From NCBI GenBank assembly GCA_046538105.1, contig JBKHJO010000002.1, positions 1 to 64,000 of the forward strand: DNA of 64,000 nucleotides, written 5' to 3'. The number at the start of each line of letters is the position of its first letter. Positions within the stretch are counted from its first letter, which is position 1. Positions 38,874-47,280 of this stretch are shown here, one piece after another. The notes under the pieces are model-generated. The model ran no database searches. It had not been told where the DNA came from and saw only the letters and a list, made by a program, of their open reading frames with translations. The translations under genes were made by a program, and so were the position numbers. The DNA comes from JAWLEV01 sp046538105. GTDB lineage: Bacteria; Chloroflexota; Anaerolineae; UBA1429.

Positions 38874-39512
38874 ATGGGAGACGGAAAAGATGAAAACAGA
38901 GGTAGTGAAGAACAGATGAATATGCCACAACAAGACGAGAGCAAAGAAACGGAGCGTAGCACCGAACAGACGGACGCACAAGGACGGAATGAGAGCGAGG
39001 AAACCTTGGAAGGATTGCAGGAGAAAATAAAAGAATACGAGACAGAGATAGAAGAACTTGTTGACAAATATCGTCGAAAGGCAGCCGCCTTTTCTAACTA
39101 CCGCAAGCGCCAACAGCGAGAGCGCGAGAATGAATCCATCCGTCTTCGCACCGAGGTGCTGGGCGAACTTTTACCCGTCGTGGACGATTTTCGGCGAGCG
39201 CTTCAGAATGTGCCCGAGCAAGCGGAGGACAAGGAATGGATGGAGGGGATCATTCTCATTCAGCGCAAACTTGAAGGGCTCTTGGACAAATACGAGGTAA
39301 AGCCATTCGAAGCATTGGGAGAATCTTTTGACCCCAATTATCACTCGGCTTTGTTGCAGGCCGAGAGCGAAGAATACCCGGCAGGCACCGTGATGGAAGA
39401 GATAGAAAAAGGCTATCTCATCGGCGACAGGGTTCTTCGACCCGCCCTCGTCAAGGTTTCCTCGGGAACGAAATCCAATGGAGACGAATCAGCAGCCAAA
39501 GATGAGGAATGA
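38874..39512 (+). CDS. grpE: Nucleotide exchange factor GrpE
   Basis: 212-aa protein. Residues 1-60 are a charged Gln/Glu/Asp-rich tail, then a long coiled coil (EKIKEYETEIEELVDKYRR) and the beta-wing with FDPNYHSALLQ and GYLIGDRVLRPALVKVS. It opens the DnaK nucleotide site for ADP release. The start follows AGGGAGGT; an in-frame reading from inside hrcA lacks a ribosome binding site. Confidence 0.95.
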   Translation: MGDGKDENRGSEEQMNMPQQDESKETERSTEQTDAQGRNESEETLEGLQEKIKEYETEIEELVDKYRRKAAAFSNYRKRQQRERENESIRLRTEVLGELLPVVDDFRRALQNVPEQAEDKEWMEGIILIQRKLEGLLDKYEVKPFEALGESFDPNYHSALLQAESEEYPAGTVMEEIEKGYLIGDRVLRPALVKVSSGTKSNGDESAAKDEE

Positions 39513-39579
39513 TCCTTTGCAACAGATCCATACGCATCGATGGCCCAATTATAGATAATTAGCAGTTTAGGAGGAAAAT

Positions 39580-41502
39580 ATGGCAAAAATAATTGGTATA
39601 GACCTAGGAACGACAAACTCGGTCATGGCCGTCATGGAAGGTGATGAGCCGACGGTTATCAATACGGCTGAGGGAGGTCGTCTCTGCCCGTCCGTAGTCG
39701 CCGTGAATCCTGAGACGGGCGAGCGCATGGTGGGACAGGTGGCACACCGACAGGCGATAACGAACCCCGAAAACACCATCTTTTCTATAAAGCGTCTCAT
39801 GGGACGTAGGCACAGTGATTCAGAGGTGCAAAAGGCACGTGAACTCTTGCCCTATGAGATCGTGGAAAAGAACGGGGACGCCTGGGTGGTCATGAACGGC
39901 GAAGAGTACTCGCCGCCAGAGATATCGGCCATGATCCTTTCAAAACTTAAAAAGGACGCCGAGTCCTATCTGGGGGAAGAGGTGACTCAGGCCGTGATCA
40001 CCGTCCCCGCCTACTTTAACGACTCTCAGCGCCAGGCGACAAAGGATGCCGGTCGCATCGCCGGTCTGGAGGTGCTGCGCATCATCAACGAGCCGACAGC
40101 CTCTTCTCTGGCCTATGGATTGGATAAAAAAGAAGATCAAAAGATCGCCGTCTATGATCTGGGAGGCGGGACGTTCGACATCTCTATCCTCGATATCGGC
40201 GACGGGGTATTCGAGGTGCTATCCACCAACGGCGATACCTTTTTGGGCGGGGATGACTTTGATCAGCGCGTGATCGACTGGATCGTCAAGGCATTTCGCG
40301 AGGATCAAGGCATCGATCTGAACAAGGACCGCATGGCCCTCCAGCGCCTGAAGGAAGCGGCGGAAAAGGCCAAGATCGAGTTGTCCACAACACGACGGAC
40401 AGAGATAAACCTGCCCTTTATCACCGCGGACGCCAGCGGCCCCAAACATCTGAATATGACGCTGACGCGCGCCAAGCTGGAGCAACTGGTGGACGACCTG
40501 GTAGCCGACAGCATGGAGCCCTGCCGCAAAGCGCTTGACGACGCAGATCTCACCACAGACGAGATCGACGAGGTAATACTGGTAGGCGGCCAGACCCGCA
40601 TGCCCATGATACAGGAACGCGTCCAAGAGTTCTTTGGCAAGGAGCCCCACAAGGGAATCAATCCCGATGAGGTGGTCGCCATTGGCGCCGCCATCCAGGC
40701 GGGCGTTCTGGGAGGCGAAGTGGATGACGTATTGCTGCTGGATGTCACTCCCCTGACTTTGGGCATAGAGACCCTGGGGGGCGTGGCCACACCTCTCATC
40801 CCACGAAACACGACCATTCCCACGAAAAAGAGCCAGGTGTTCTCCACTGCGGACGATAACCAGACACAGGTGCAGATAAACGTCGTACAGGGCGAACGCA
40901 AGATGGCTGCGGACAACAAGCAGTTGGGCACCTTTGTTCTCGACGGCATCCCCCCTGCACCACGGGGCGTACCTCAGATCGAGGTGACCTTTGACATCGA
41001 CGCGGATGGCATACTGCACGTCTCCGCGGAGGACAAGGCCACGGGACGCGAGCAGGCGATCACCATCCAGGCTTCCAGCGGCCTCACAGAGGAAGAGATC
41101 GAGCAGATGGTTCAGGAGGCCGAGGAACACGCCGAGGAAGACCGCCACAAACAGGAAAGGATCGAACAGCGCAACGAGGCCGATAGCATGGCCTACAGGG
41201 CAGAAAAGACGTTGAAGGAATTGGGCGACCAGGTTCCCTCGGACGTCAGATCCGATATCGAATCCAAGATCGAGGCGGTACGCAACGCCCTTGAGGGCGA
41301 CGATATCGACAAGATTCGTCGTCTCCGCGAAGAATTGTCCGAGGCCCTACAACAGGTTGGTGCCGCCGCCTATCAACAGGCCGGTGGACCAGGTGCGGGT
41401 GGAGCCGGCGCCGCGGACGGTCCCCATCCTGGCGGAGAACAGCAACAGGGTGATGAATCGGACGAGGACGATACTGTAGAAGGCGAGTTCCGAGAAGTAT
41501 AG
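39580..41502 (+). CDS. dnaK: Chaperone DnaK (Hsp70)
   Basis: 640-aa Hsp70 of normal length. IIGIDLGTTNSVMAVMEG is phosphate loop 1, IAVYDLGGGTFDISILD loop 2, and VILVGGQTRMPMIQ the adenosine site; the substrate domain has DVTPLTLGIETLGG. The tail is Gly/Ala-rich and acidic, ending DDTVEGEFREV, close to the EEVD-like bacterial form. GGAGG stands before the ATG. A strong terminator follows, so dnaJ and the genes after it are partly uncoupled from it. Confidence 0.98.
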   Translation: MAKIIGIDLGTTNSVMAVMEGDEPTVINTAEGGRLCPSVVAVNPETGERMVGQVAHRQAITNPENTIFSIKRLMGRRHSDSEVQKARELLPYEIVEKNGDAWVVMNGEEYSPPEISAMILSKLKKDAESYLGEEVTQAVITVPAYFNDSQRQATKDAGRIAGLEVLRIINEPTASSLAYGLDKKEDQKIAVYDLGGGTFDISILDIGDGVFEVLSTNGDTFLGGDDFDQRVIDWIVKAFREDQGIDLNKDRMALQRLKEAAEKAKIELSTTRRTEINLPFITADASGPKHLNMTLTRAKLEQLVDDLVADSMEPCRKALDDADLTTDEIDEVILVGGQTRMPMIQERVQEFFGKEPHKGINPDEVVAIGAAIQAGVLGGEVDDVLLLDVTPLTLGIETLGGVATPLIPRNTTIPTKKSQVFSTADDNQTQVQINVVQGERKMAADNKQLGTFVLDGIPPAPRGVPQIEVTFDIDADGILHVSAEDKATGREQAITIQASSGLTEEEIEQMVQEAEEHAEEDRHKQERIEQRNEADSMAYRAEKTLKELGDQVPSDVRSDIESKIEAVRNALEGDDIDKIRRLREELSEALQQVGAAAYQQAGGPGAGGAGAADGPHPGGEQQQGDESDEDDTVEGEFREV

Positions 41503-41522
41503 AGAACAACCTTTCGCGACCG

Positions 41523-41566
41523 GCAAAGGGTTAGGAGAGACATATTTCTCCTAACCCTTTGCTTTT
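41523..41566 (+). terminator. Strong intrinsic terminator after dnaK
   Basis: GCAAAGGGTTAGGAGA pairs perfectly over 16 bp with TCTCCTAACCCTTTGC, 8-nt loop, then TTTT. Confidence 0.92.
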
Positions 41567-41593
41567 GACGTCAGGGGATAGAATGGGTAGACT
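41565..41593 (+). promoter_or_regulatory. Possible separate promoter of dnaJ
   Basis: TTGACG, 17 bp, TAGACT, directly after the dnaK terminator. The -10 box is weak. Confidence 0.4.
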
Positions 41594-41633
41594 TAATAGG
41601 GTATCAGTTCACTGTAGCGAGATTTCTTGATAT

Positions 41634-42764
41634 ATGGCTTCTAACGATACAGAACGCGATTACTATGAGATATTGGGCGTTTCTCGGCAGGCTTCCAAAG
41701 CCGAGATTCGCGCTGCTTATCGGAAGTTGGCTCGCAAGCACCACCCCGACGTAAGCCAGGACACGAACGCAGAGGAGAGATTCAAGGAGATCAACGAAGC
41801 GTATCAGGTCCTGAATGACGAAGAGAAACGGGCCGTCTACGATCGTTATGGTCATTCTGGCCTGGATCGCTCCGGCATGAGGGGCGGATTTGAGGGATTC
41901 GACAGTTTCGAGGATATCTTTGATTCCTTTTTCGGTTTCGGCAGAGGAGGGGCAACACAGCAAGGAGGCCCCCGACGCGGCTCGGACCTGCGCTACGATC
42001 TGGAGATCACTTTTGAAGAGGCAGTCTTTGGATGCAGCAAAGAACTCGAGATCTCTCGAATGCAAACCTGCCCCCACTGTGGTGGCACGGGAGCCGAACC
42101 CGGCACGCGCCCCACACCCTGTCCAGAATGCAACGGTACGGGACAGGTACGCCACGCACAGCGGTCAATCTTTGGCTCTTTTGTAAACGTGACCACATGC
42201 CCTCGCTGTGGAGGGCGGGGCGAGATTATCGAGACCCCCTGCTCGACATGCCATGGTTCACGGCGCGTCGAAGAGACCCAAACGATCCCTGTGGATATTC
42301 CCGCTGGCGTCGACGATGGCATGCGTATACGTCTGGCCGGCGAGGGAGAATCGGGCCTGGATGGAGGCCCTGCCGGAAACCTCTATGTGGTAGTACATGT
42401 CAAGGAACACCGCTATTTCAGACGACGCGACCAGGATATCCTGCTAAACATCAATATCAATGTAGCCCAGGCTGCTCTGGGCGATGAGATCGTCGTCCCC
42501 ACGCTGAATGGTGAACGAGAACTCATCATTCCTGCGGGTACTCAGACAGGGGCCATCTTCAGACTGAAAGGGGAAGGCGTGCCCCGCCTACAGGGCACGG
42601 GACGTGGAGATGAAATCGTGATCGTCAACGTGGAGATCCCTGAAACGCTGGATGAACATCAGCAGGAACTCTTTGCCGAGTTGGGCAAAACGTTAGGGGA
42701 TGAGATAACACCCCAAGAGGAACAGAGTTTCCTGAAACGTCTCAAGGTTGTACTGGGCATATAG
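41634..42764 (+). CDS. dnaJ: Chaperone DnaJ (type I Hsp40)
   Basis: 376-aa co-chaperone. A J domain with HHPDVSQ (HPD), a Gly/Phe-rich segment (GGFEGFDSFEDIF), four zinc-finger repeats CPHCGGTG, CPECNGTG, CPRCGGRG and CSTCHGSR, and two C-terminal substrate domains. It stimulates DnaK ATPase. It lies after the terminator and may be expressed at a lower level or from its own promoter; prmA follows after 6 bp. Confidence 0.97.
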   Translation: MASNDTERDYYEILGVSRQASKAEIRAAYRKLARKHHPDVSQDTNAEERFKEINEAYQVLNDEEKRAVYDRYGHSGLDRSGMRGGFEGFDSFEDIFDSFFGFGRGGATQQGGPRRGSDLRYDLEITFEEAVFGCSKELEISRMQTCPHCGGTGAEPGTRPTPCPECNGTGQVRHAQRSIFGSFVNVTTCPRCGGRGEIIETPCSTCHGSRRVEETQTIPVDIPAGVDDGMRIRLAGEGESGLDGGPAGNLYVVVHVKEHRYFRRRDQDILLNININVAQAALGDEIVVPTLNGERELIIPAGTQTGAIFRLKGEGVPRLQGTGRGDEIVIVNVEIPETLDEHQQELFAELGKTLGDEITPQEEQSFLKRLKVVLGI

Positions 42765-42770
42765 GAAGCG

Positions 42771-43670
42771 ATGTCCCAGCAAGGACGATGGGCAGAGATA
42801 AGCGTATGGGCCGACCGAGAGGCCGCAGACGATCTGGTCAGTCTCTTTGAAAGAAACTGTCCAGGAGGCGCCGTGATAGAGAAACAGGACGCAGAGGAGC
42901 CTGAACACCGCGCGCGTCTGAAAATTAGCGGCTTTTTGTCGGCAAAGGATACGGAAACGCGCCAAAAACTGGAGATCGCTCTCCTCCTGCTGGCCAGGAC
43001 CGCGCCCATCTCCGCACCACGCACCAGAATACTGGCACCAGAAGACTGGACCGAATCCTGGAAAAGCCATTTCTCACCCTTACACATCGGCGAGCGCACC
43101 GTGGTCGTGCCCACCTGGCGCTCCTACAAGCCCAGATCAGAGGAGATCGTTCTCCATCTGGATCCCGGCATGGCCTTTGGCACGGGGCTGCACGCCACTA
43201 CACGACTGTGCCTCATGGCCATAGAACGCCTCCTGCGCCCCAGCATGAAGGTATTGGACGTGGGAACGGGCTCAGGCATCCTGGCCATCTCGGCAGCCCT
43301 GCAGGGAGCCGGGCACGTCTGGGCTCTGGATACAGATCCCACATGTGTACAGGTCGCTCGCGACAATGTGACATTGAACAATGTGGACCACCGGGTTACT
43401 GTACAGGAGGGGACGCTGAAGATGCCGTTGGAGGCATCCCTTTCAAGCAGATGCTATGACCTTCTCCTTGTGAACATCCTTGCGGAGGTCATCGTGGATA
43501 TGGCCCCGGCCCTGGGCGCTGTCCTGCCCGAGCAAGGTCTCTTTGTAGGCTCTGGGATCATTGAGAAAAAGGCCTCTCAGGTGGAACGGGCCCTTGCTCA
43601 GGAACAGATCACACTGGACGAGATCCTACGAGAAGACGACTGGGTAGCCCTTATAGGGCATCGGATCTAA
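42771..43670 (+). CDS. prmA: Ribosomal protein L11 methyltransferase PrmA
   Basis: 299-aa class I methyltransferase. After a substrate-recognition domain (1-110) comes LDPGMAFGTGLHATTRLC, SAM motif VLDVGTGSGILAISA, acidic ALDTDPTCV and the catalytic NILAEVI. It trimethylates several amines of ribosomal protein L11. The order dnaJ-prmA-rsmE is common in Gram-positive bacteria. Confidence 0.94.
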   Translation: MSQQGRWAEISVWADREAADDLVSLFERNCPGGAVIEKQDAEEPEHRARLKISGFLSAKDTETRQKLEIALLLLARTAPISAPRTRILAPEDWTESWKSHFSPLHIGERTVVVPTWRSYKPRSEEIVLHLDPGMAFGTGLHATTRLCLMAIERLLRPSMKVLDVGTGSGILAISAALQGAGHVWALDTDPTCVQVARDNVTLNNVDHRVTVQEGTLKMPLEASLSSRCYDLLLVNILAEVIVDMAPALGAVLPEQGLFVGSGIIEKKASQVERALAQEQITLDEILREDDWVALIGHRI

Positions 43671-43676
43671 AAAGGT

Positions 43677-44426
43677 ATGCACCGTTTCTTCATACCACCG
43701 GAGTGGCTACGAGAGGAATCCGTCAGCCTCACCGGAGATGTGGCACACCAACTGTGCCGCGTCCTCCGCATGCATCCCGGCGAGCGCATCGTCCTTCTGG
43801 ACAATTCGGGGCGCGCATACATTGCCGAACTCGACCGCGTCGCGCCCTCTCAATGCCACGCCCATATTCTCTCCGTCTCTCGGCCCGAAACGGAACCCCG
43901 TACACGGGTCGTTCTTTATCAGGCCGTACCCAAAGCGCAGAATTTCGATTGGGTACTACAAAAGGGAACGGAAATAGGTATAGAGACCTTTGTGCCGCTG
44001 CTCACCCATCGATGCATGATACAGGATCTCGATCGCATCACCGAGCACAAGATGGAACGCTGGCAACGTATCATAAAAGAGGCCGCAGAGCAATCGGGGC
44101 GGGTACATCTCCCCCGACTCATGCAGGCCAGATCTTTGTCTCAGATCTGCAAGAATTCCCCATCGTCGGACACCCTCGCCCTCATACTCTCCCTTACAGA
44201 GCAAGCCCTTCCCCTGCGCCACATCCTGGAAGATGAAACGTCTTTCGATCTCCAAGAGGTTCACCTCTGCGTAGGACCGGAGGGGGGCTTTACGACGGAA
44301 GAAGTACACAGTGCTTTTGAGGCGGGGTGGGAGCCAGTCTCGCTGGGGCCGCGCACCCTGCGCACTGAAACAGCCCCCCTTGTAGCCAGTGCCATCCTTC
44401 TGTATGCACTGGGGGATATAGGATAG
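43677..44426 (+). CDS. rsmE: 16S rRNA m3U1498 methyltransferase RsmE
   Basis: 249-aa SPOUT methyltransferase with an N-terminal PUA-like part (HRFFIPPEWLREESVSLTGD) and the knot motifs QAVPKAQNFDWVLQKGTEIG, CVGPEGGFTTEEV and SLGPRTLRTETA. It methylates U1498 of 16S rRNA. Last gene of the plus-strand operon, convergent with prs. Confidence 0.94.
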   Translation: MHRFFIPPEWLREESVSLTGDVAHQLCRVLRMHPGERIVLLDNSGRAYIAELDRVAPSQCHAHILSVSRPETEPRTRVVLYQAVPKAQNFDWVLQKGTEIGIETFVPLLTHRCMIQDLDRITEHKMERWQRIIKEAAEQSGRVHLPRLMQARSLSQICKNSPSSDTLALILSLTEQALPLRHILEDETSFDLQEVHLCVGPEGGFTTEEVHSAFEAGWEPVSLGPRTLRTETAPLVASAILLYALGDIG

Positions 44427-44458
44427 CACCATTCTGCCACTACAGAGCAGTTCCTCGC

Positions 44459-45433
44459 TCAATCAAACTTGGGTTTATAGTTTCTGAGGGTTTCTCCCAC
44501 AGAAAATCCGCGATGTACAGCATCTATCACGGCGGCCAGCCAATCTCCCAGATGGATGATCTTCATATTGGGCAAAAGTTTCTCTTTGTCAATACGCTCC
44601 GTGTTCGTAAAGACGATCTCTTTGAAGTTGGCCTCTTCCAAAAGGTCTATCGTCTCATCGATAAACGTAGGATGTACAAAGCAGGCATAGACATCGTGGG
44701 CCCCAGCCTCATACAACTTTTTGGCCCCACCCACTATGGTCGTTCCCTGATTGACTTCATCATCGATCAGAACCACGTTTCTATCCTTCACATCACCGAT
44801 GACGGTGAGGCTCTGCGTGCTGCCCCCCGTACGCCGCTTCTCAACAAAGGCCACAGGCACGTCAAGACGCTCGGCGAAATAGCGCGCCTCCTTGGCAAAG
44901 CCAAGGTCCGCCGCGACGACGGTCAAGTTGGGAATCTCCTTTTGCTGGAAATACTCTCCAATGAGGCGAAATGCGGTAAGTTCATCGGTGGGCACGTCAA
45001 AGAAGCCCTGAATCTGCGGCGCATGCAGATCCACGGTCATAAAGCGATCCGCGCCGGCAACGTCTATCATGTTTGCCAGCAGGCTCGCGCTGATGGGTAC
45101 GCGTGGCATATCCTTCTTATCGCTGCGCGCATAGGCGTAAAAGGGAACCACCGCCGTGATACGCCCTGCCGAAGCGCGCTTGACGGTGTCGATCATGATG
45201 AGTAGTTCCATCACATTGTAGCTGACGGGAAAACAGGTAGGTTGGATGATAAATACGTCCTTGGAACGAACCGTCTGCTTCAACTGGATGAAGATATTCT
45301 CGTTGGCAAAGGTCGTGATCTCCGCATCGAGCAAGGGTACATCCAACGCTTCACTGATCTCCTGTGCAAGCTCTGGGTTGCCGCTCCCCGCGATGAGAGC
45401 CAGTTCCCCATAGATTGTGACACCTTTTTCCAT
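44459..45433 (-). CDS. prs: Ribose-phosphate pyrophosphokinase
   Basis: 324-aa PRPP synthase. It shows the FANENIFIQLKQTVRSKDVF region, ARSDKKDMPRVPISA (the canonical RQDRK is RSDKK), TVDLHAPQIQGFFD and the PRPP loop IDDEVNQGTT, which departs from the usual DD-x-x-x-T-G-G-T. Such changes suggest a divergent subfamily but leave the acidic pair intact. It makes PRPP for nucleotide, histidine and tryptophan synthesis. AAGGAGAAGGAG precedes the ATG. It follows meaB by 17 bp and probably rides on the methylmalonyl-CoA operon transcript. Confidence 0.9.
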   Translation of the reverse strand: MEKGVTIYGELALIAGSGNPELAQEISEALDVPLLDAEITTFANENIFIQLKQTVRSKDVFIIQPTCFPVSYNVMELLIMIDTVKRASAGRITAVVPFYAYARSDKKDMPRVPISASLLANMIDVAGADRFMTVDLHAPQIQGFFDVPTDELTAFRLIGEYFQQKEIPNLTVVAADLGFAKEARYFAERLDVPVAFVEKRRTGGSTQSLTVIGDVKDRNVVLIDDEVNQGTTIVGGAKKLYEAGAHDVYACFVHPTFIDETIDLLEEANFKEIVFTNTERIDKEKLLPNMKIIHLGDWLAAVIDAVHRGFSVGETLRNYKPKFD

Positions 45434-45450
45434 CTCCTTCTCCTTGCAAA

Positions 45451-46407
45451 CTATCCTACGTCTTTTATTCTCTCCAGCAGCCCCTGAGCCGCCGTATAGG
45501 GATCTATCTCACGTATCGCAACGCGCTCTATCAGGGCATCATAGTACTCGGCACTTGTTTGGGATAAGCGTTTGAGCACGAAATCCTCGAACAGGATGCC
45601 TTGAATCTCTTTCTCCACGTGATCCCGCTGCAGCGTATCAAGTGCCCCGCTCTTTCTCAGGTAATCGGCGTGATCCTCGATACGATCAACGAGGATCTCC
45701 GTTCCCCGATCCTCCGTAGCAACCGTCTCGACGACAGGGGGATGCCAAACAGATTCCCCTTTGTCCTCCGCTTTCGCCATAGCCAGCATGGCCTCCAAGC
45801 GCATTCTCAGGCGCTCACTTTTTTCCGAATCGGCCTTATTCACCACCAGAATATCGGCAATCTCCAAAACACCCGCCTTTAGCGTCTGGATGGCATCCCC
45901 CATACCGGGAATCTGAAGCACCACCACAGTATGGGCGATTCTGGAAATCTCAACCTCCGCCTGCCCTGCACCGACGGTCTCGATGATAACGCGCCGATAG
46001 CCGCACGCATCCAACAATCTTGCCACGTTCCCCGTGGACCGGGCCAGACCTCCCAGGGCTCCCCGATTGGCCATACTCCGCACAAAGACGCCGGGGTCGC
46101 CACTGAGTTCCTTCATGCGGACGCGATCTCCCAGTATAGCCCCTCCAGAAAAGGGGCTGCTGGGATCTATAGCTACCACGCCCACGGTGACATCGCGTTC
46201 ACGGTACGCAGCGGCCAGTCGCGCCACCAAAGTGCTCTTGCCCGAGCCGGGCGCTCCCGTGACACCAATGAGGTGGGCCCTCCCCGTGTGCGGATAGACA
46301 TGGGGCATTATCTCCCTCGCCCTGGAGCCGTCGTTCTCCAAAAGGGTCATCAGACGTGCTATGGCGCGTCGCTCGCCGGCAAGGGCCTTCTCTACGGCCT
46401 CTTTCAT
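45451..46407 (-). CDS. meaB: Methylmalonyl-CoA mutase-associated GTPase MeaB
   Basis: 318-aa G3E GTPase. GVTGAPGSGKSTLVARLA is the P-loop, VVAIDPSSPFSGGAILGDR and IIETVGAGQAEV are switch segments, and VNKAD the base-specific motif. MeaB gates B12 delivery to the mutase and protects it from inactivation. Its ATG overlaps the stop of the B12-subunit gene (ATGA). Confidence 0.95.
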   Translation of the reverse strand: MKEAVEKALAGERRAIARLMTLLENDGSRAREIMPHVYPHTGRAHLIGVTGAPGSGKSTLVARLAAAYRERDVTVGVVAIDPSSPFSGGAILGDRVRMKELSGDPGVFVRSMANRGALGGLARSTGNVARLLDACGYRRVIIETVGAGQAEVEISRIAHTVVVLQIPGMGDAIQTLKAGVLEIADILVVNKADSEKSERLRMRLEAMLAMAKAEDKGESVWHPPVVETVATEDRGTEILVDRIEDHADYLRKSGALDTLQRDHVEKEIQGILFEDFVLKRLSQTSAEYYDALIERVAIREIDPYTAAQGLLERIKDVG

Positions 46408-46814
46408 GAGTCGCTCTGGCCATCAACTCGTCTGCGGATGAACCGCACCACCTCATCGGTGGAGGTACCGGGGCCAAAAACGCCATCAACACCCTGTTCC
46501 ACCAGGCGGGGGATATCTTCTTGTGGAACGATACCCCCTACAAGCACAATGGTTTCTTTCAAGCCAACCTCCGCCAACAACTGCGTTATCCGAGGCACCA
46601 ACGTCATATGTGCCCCGGAAAGGATGCTGAGTCCAATCACGTCCACATCCTCCTGCAGGGCCGTCTCCACGACCATCTCTGGCGTCTGACGGAGGCCGGT
46701 GTAGATGACTTCCATACCGGCATCCCGCAGTGCCCGGGCAATGATTTTGGCACCCCGGTCATGCCCATCCAGACCGGGCTTGGCGATCAAAACCCGAACA
46801 GGTCTCTCAGACAT
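46404..46814 (-). CDS. Methylmalonyl-CoA mutase B12-binding subunit
   Basis: 136-aa flavodoxin-like cobalamin domain. The lower axial His lies in GLDGHDRGAK (D-x-H-x-x-G), with SILSGAHMTLVP and VGGIVPQEDI as the other B12 contacts. It makes up the small half of a two-part mutase; the catalytic part is encoded two genes upstream. Having them as separate proteins is usual in archaea and many bacteria, but here the epimerase gene sits between them. Confidence 0.93.
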   Translation of the reverse strand: MSERPVRVLIAKPGLDGHDRGAKIIARALRDAGMEVIYTGLRQTPEMVVETALQEDVDVIGLSILSGAHMTLVPRITQLLAEVGLKETIVLVGGIVPQEDIPRLVEQGVDGVFGPGTSTDEVVRFIRRRVDGQSDS

Positions 46815-46869
46815 ATTCCACTCCCATATTATACGCCTTTACCGCCTCCCCCGTAACGCCACGCCGACC

Positions 46870-47268
46870 TCAAGGCTGCTGACGCAGTTCAAGCAGCACA
46901 CCATTTGCACTGCGAGGGTGCACAAAGGCCACCAAAGATTCGCCAGCCCCACGGACGGGCTGCTCGCTCAGAAGTTGCACGCCCTGCGACTGCAGGCGCT
47001 CCATAACCGCCCCTATGTCGGATACCTGCACACAGAGGTGATGTATCCCCTCGCCCCGCCGGGCCAGGAACCTGGCCACGGGACCATCGTCATCCAGGGG
47101 CTCCAACAGCTCGATGGTGCAAGAGCCCAAAGGGAGGAAGCCCACCTTAACGCCCTGATCCTCCACCGTCTCAATATGACAGAGTTCTATGTCCAGCCCC
47201 TCGGTGTAGAGGCGAGCTGCTTCCTGGATATCCTCCACCGCTATCCCCACGTGATCGATACGTGTCAT
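46870..47268 (-). CDS. mce: Methylmalonyl-CoA epimerase
   Basis: 132-aa glyoxalase-fold (VOC) enzyme. It starts RIDHVGIAVEDIQEA with a metal His, has EGIHHLCVQVSDI with the second His, and ends HPRSANGVLLELRQ with the Glu ligand. It interconverts the two methylmalonyl-CoA epimers. GGAAGG precedes the ATG, 12 bp after the mutase gene. Confidence 0.94.
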   Translation of the reverse strand: MTRIDHVGIAVEDIQEAARLYTEGLDIELCHIETVEDQGVKVGFLPLGSCTIELLEPLDDDGPVARFLARRGEGIHHLCVQVSDIGAVMERLQSQGVQLLSEQPVRGAGESLVAFVHPRSANGVLLELRQQP

Positions 47269-47280
47269 GCCTTCCCACCC

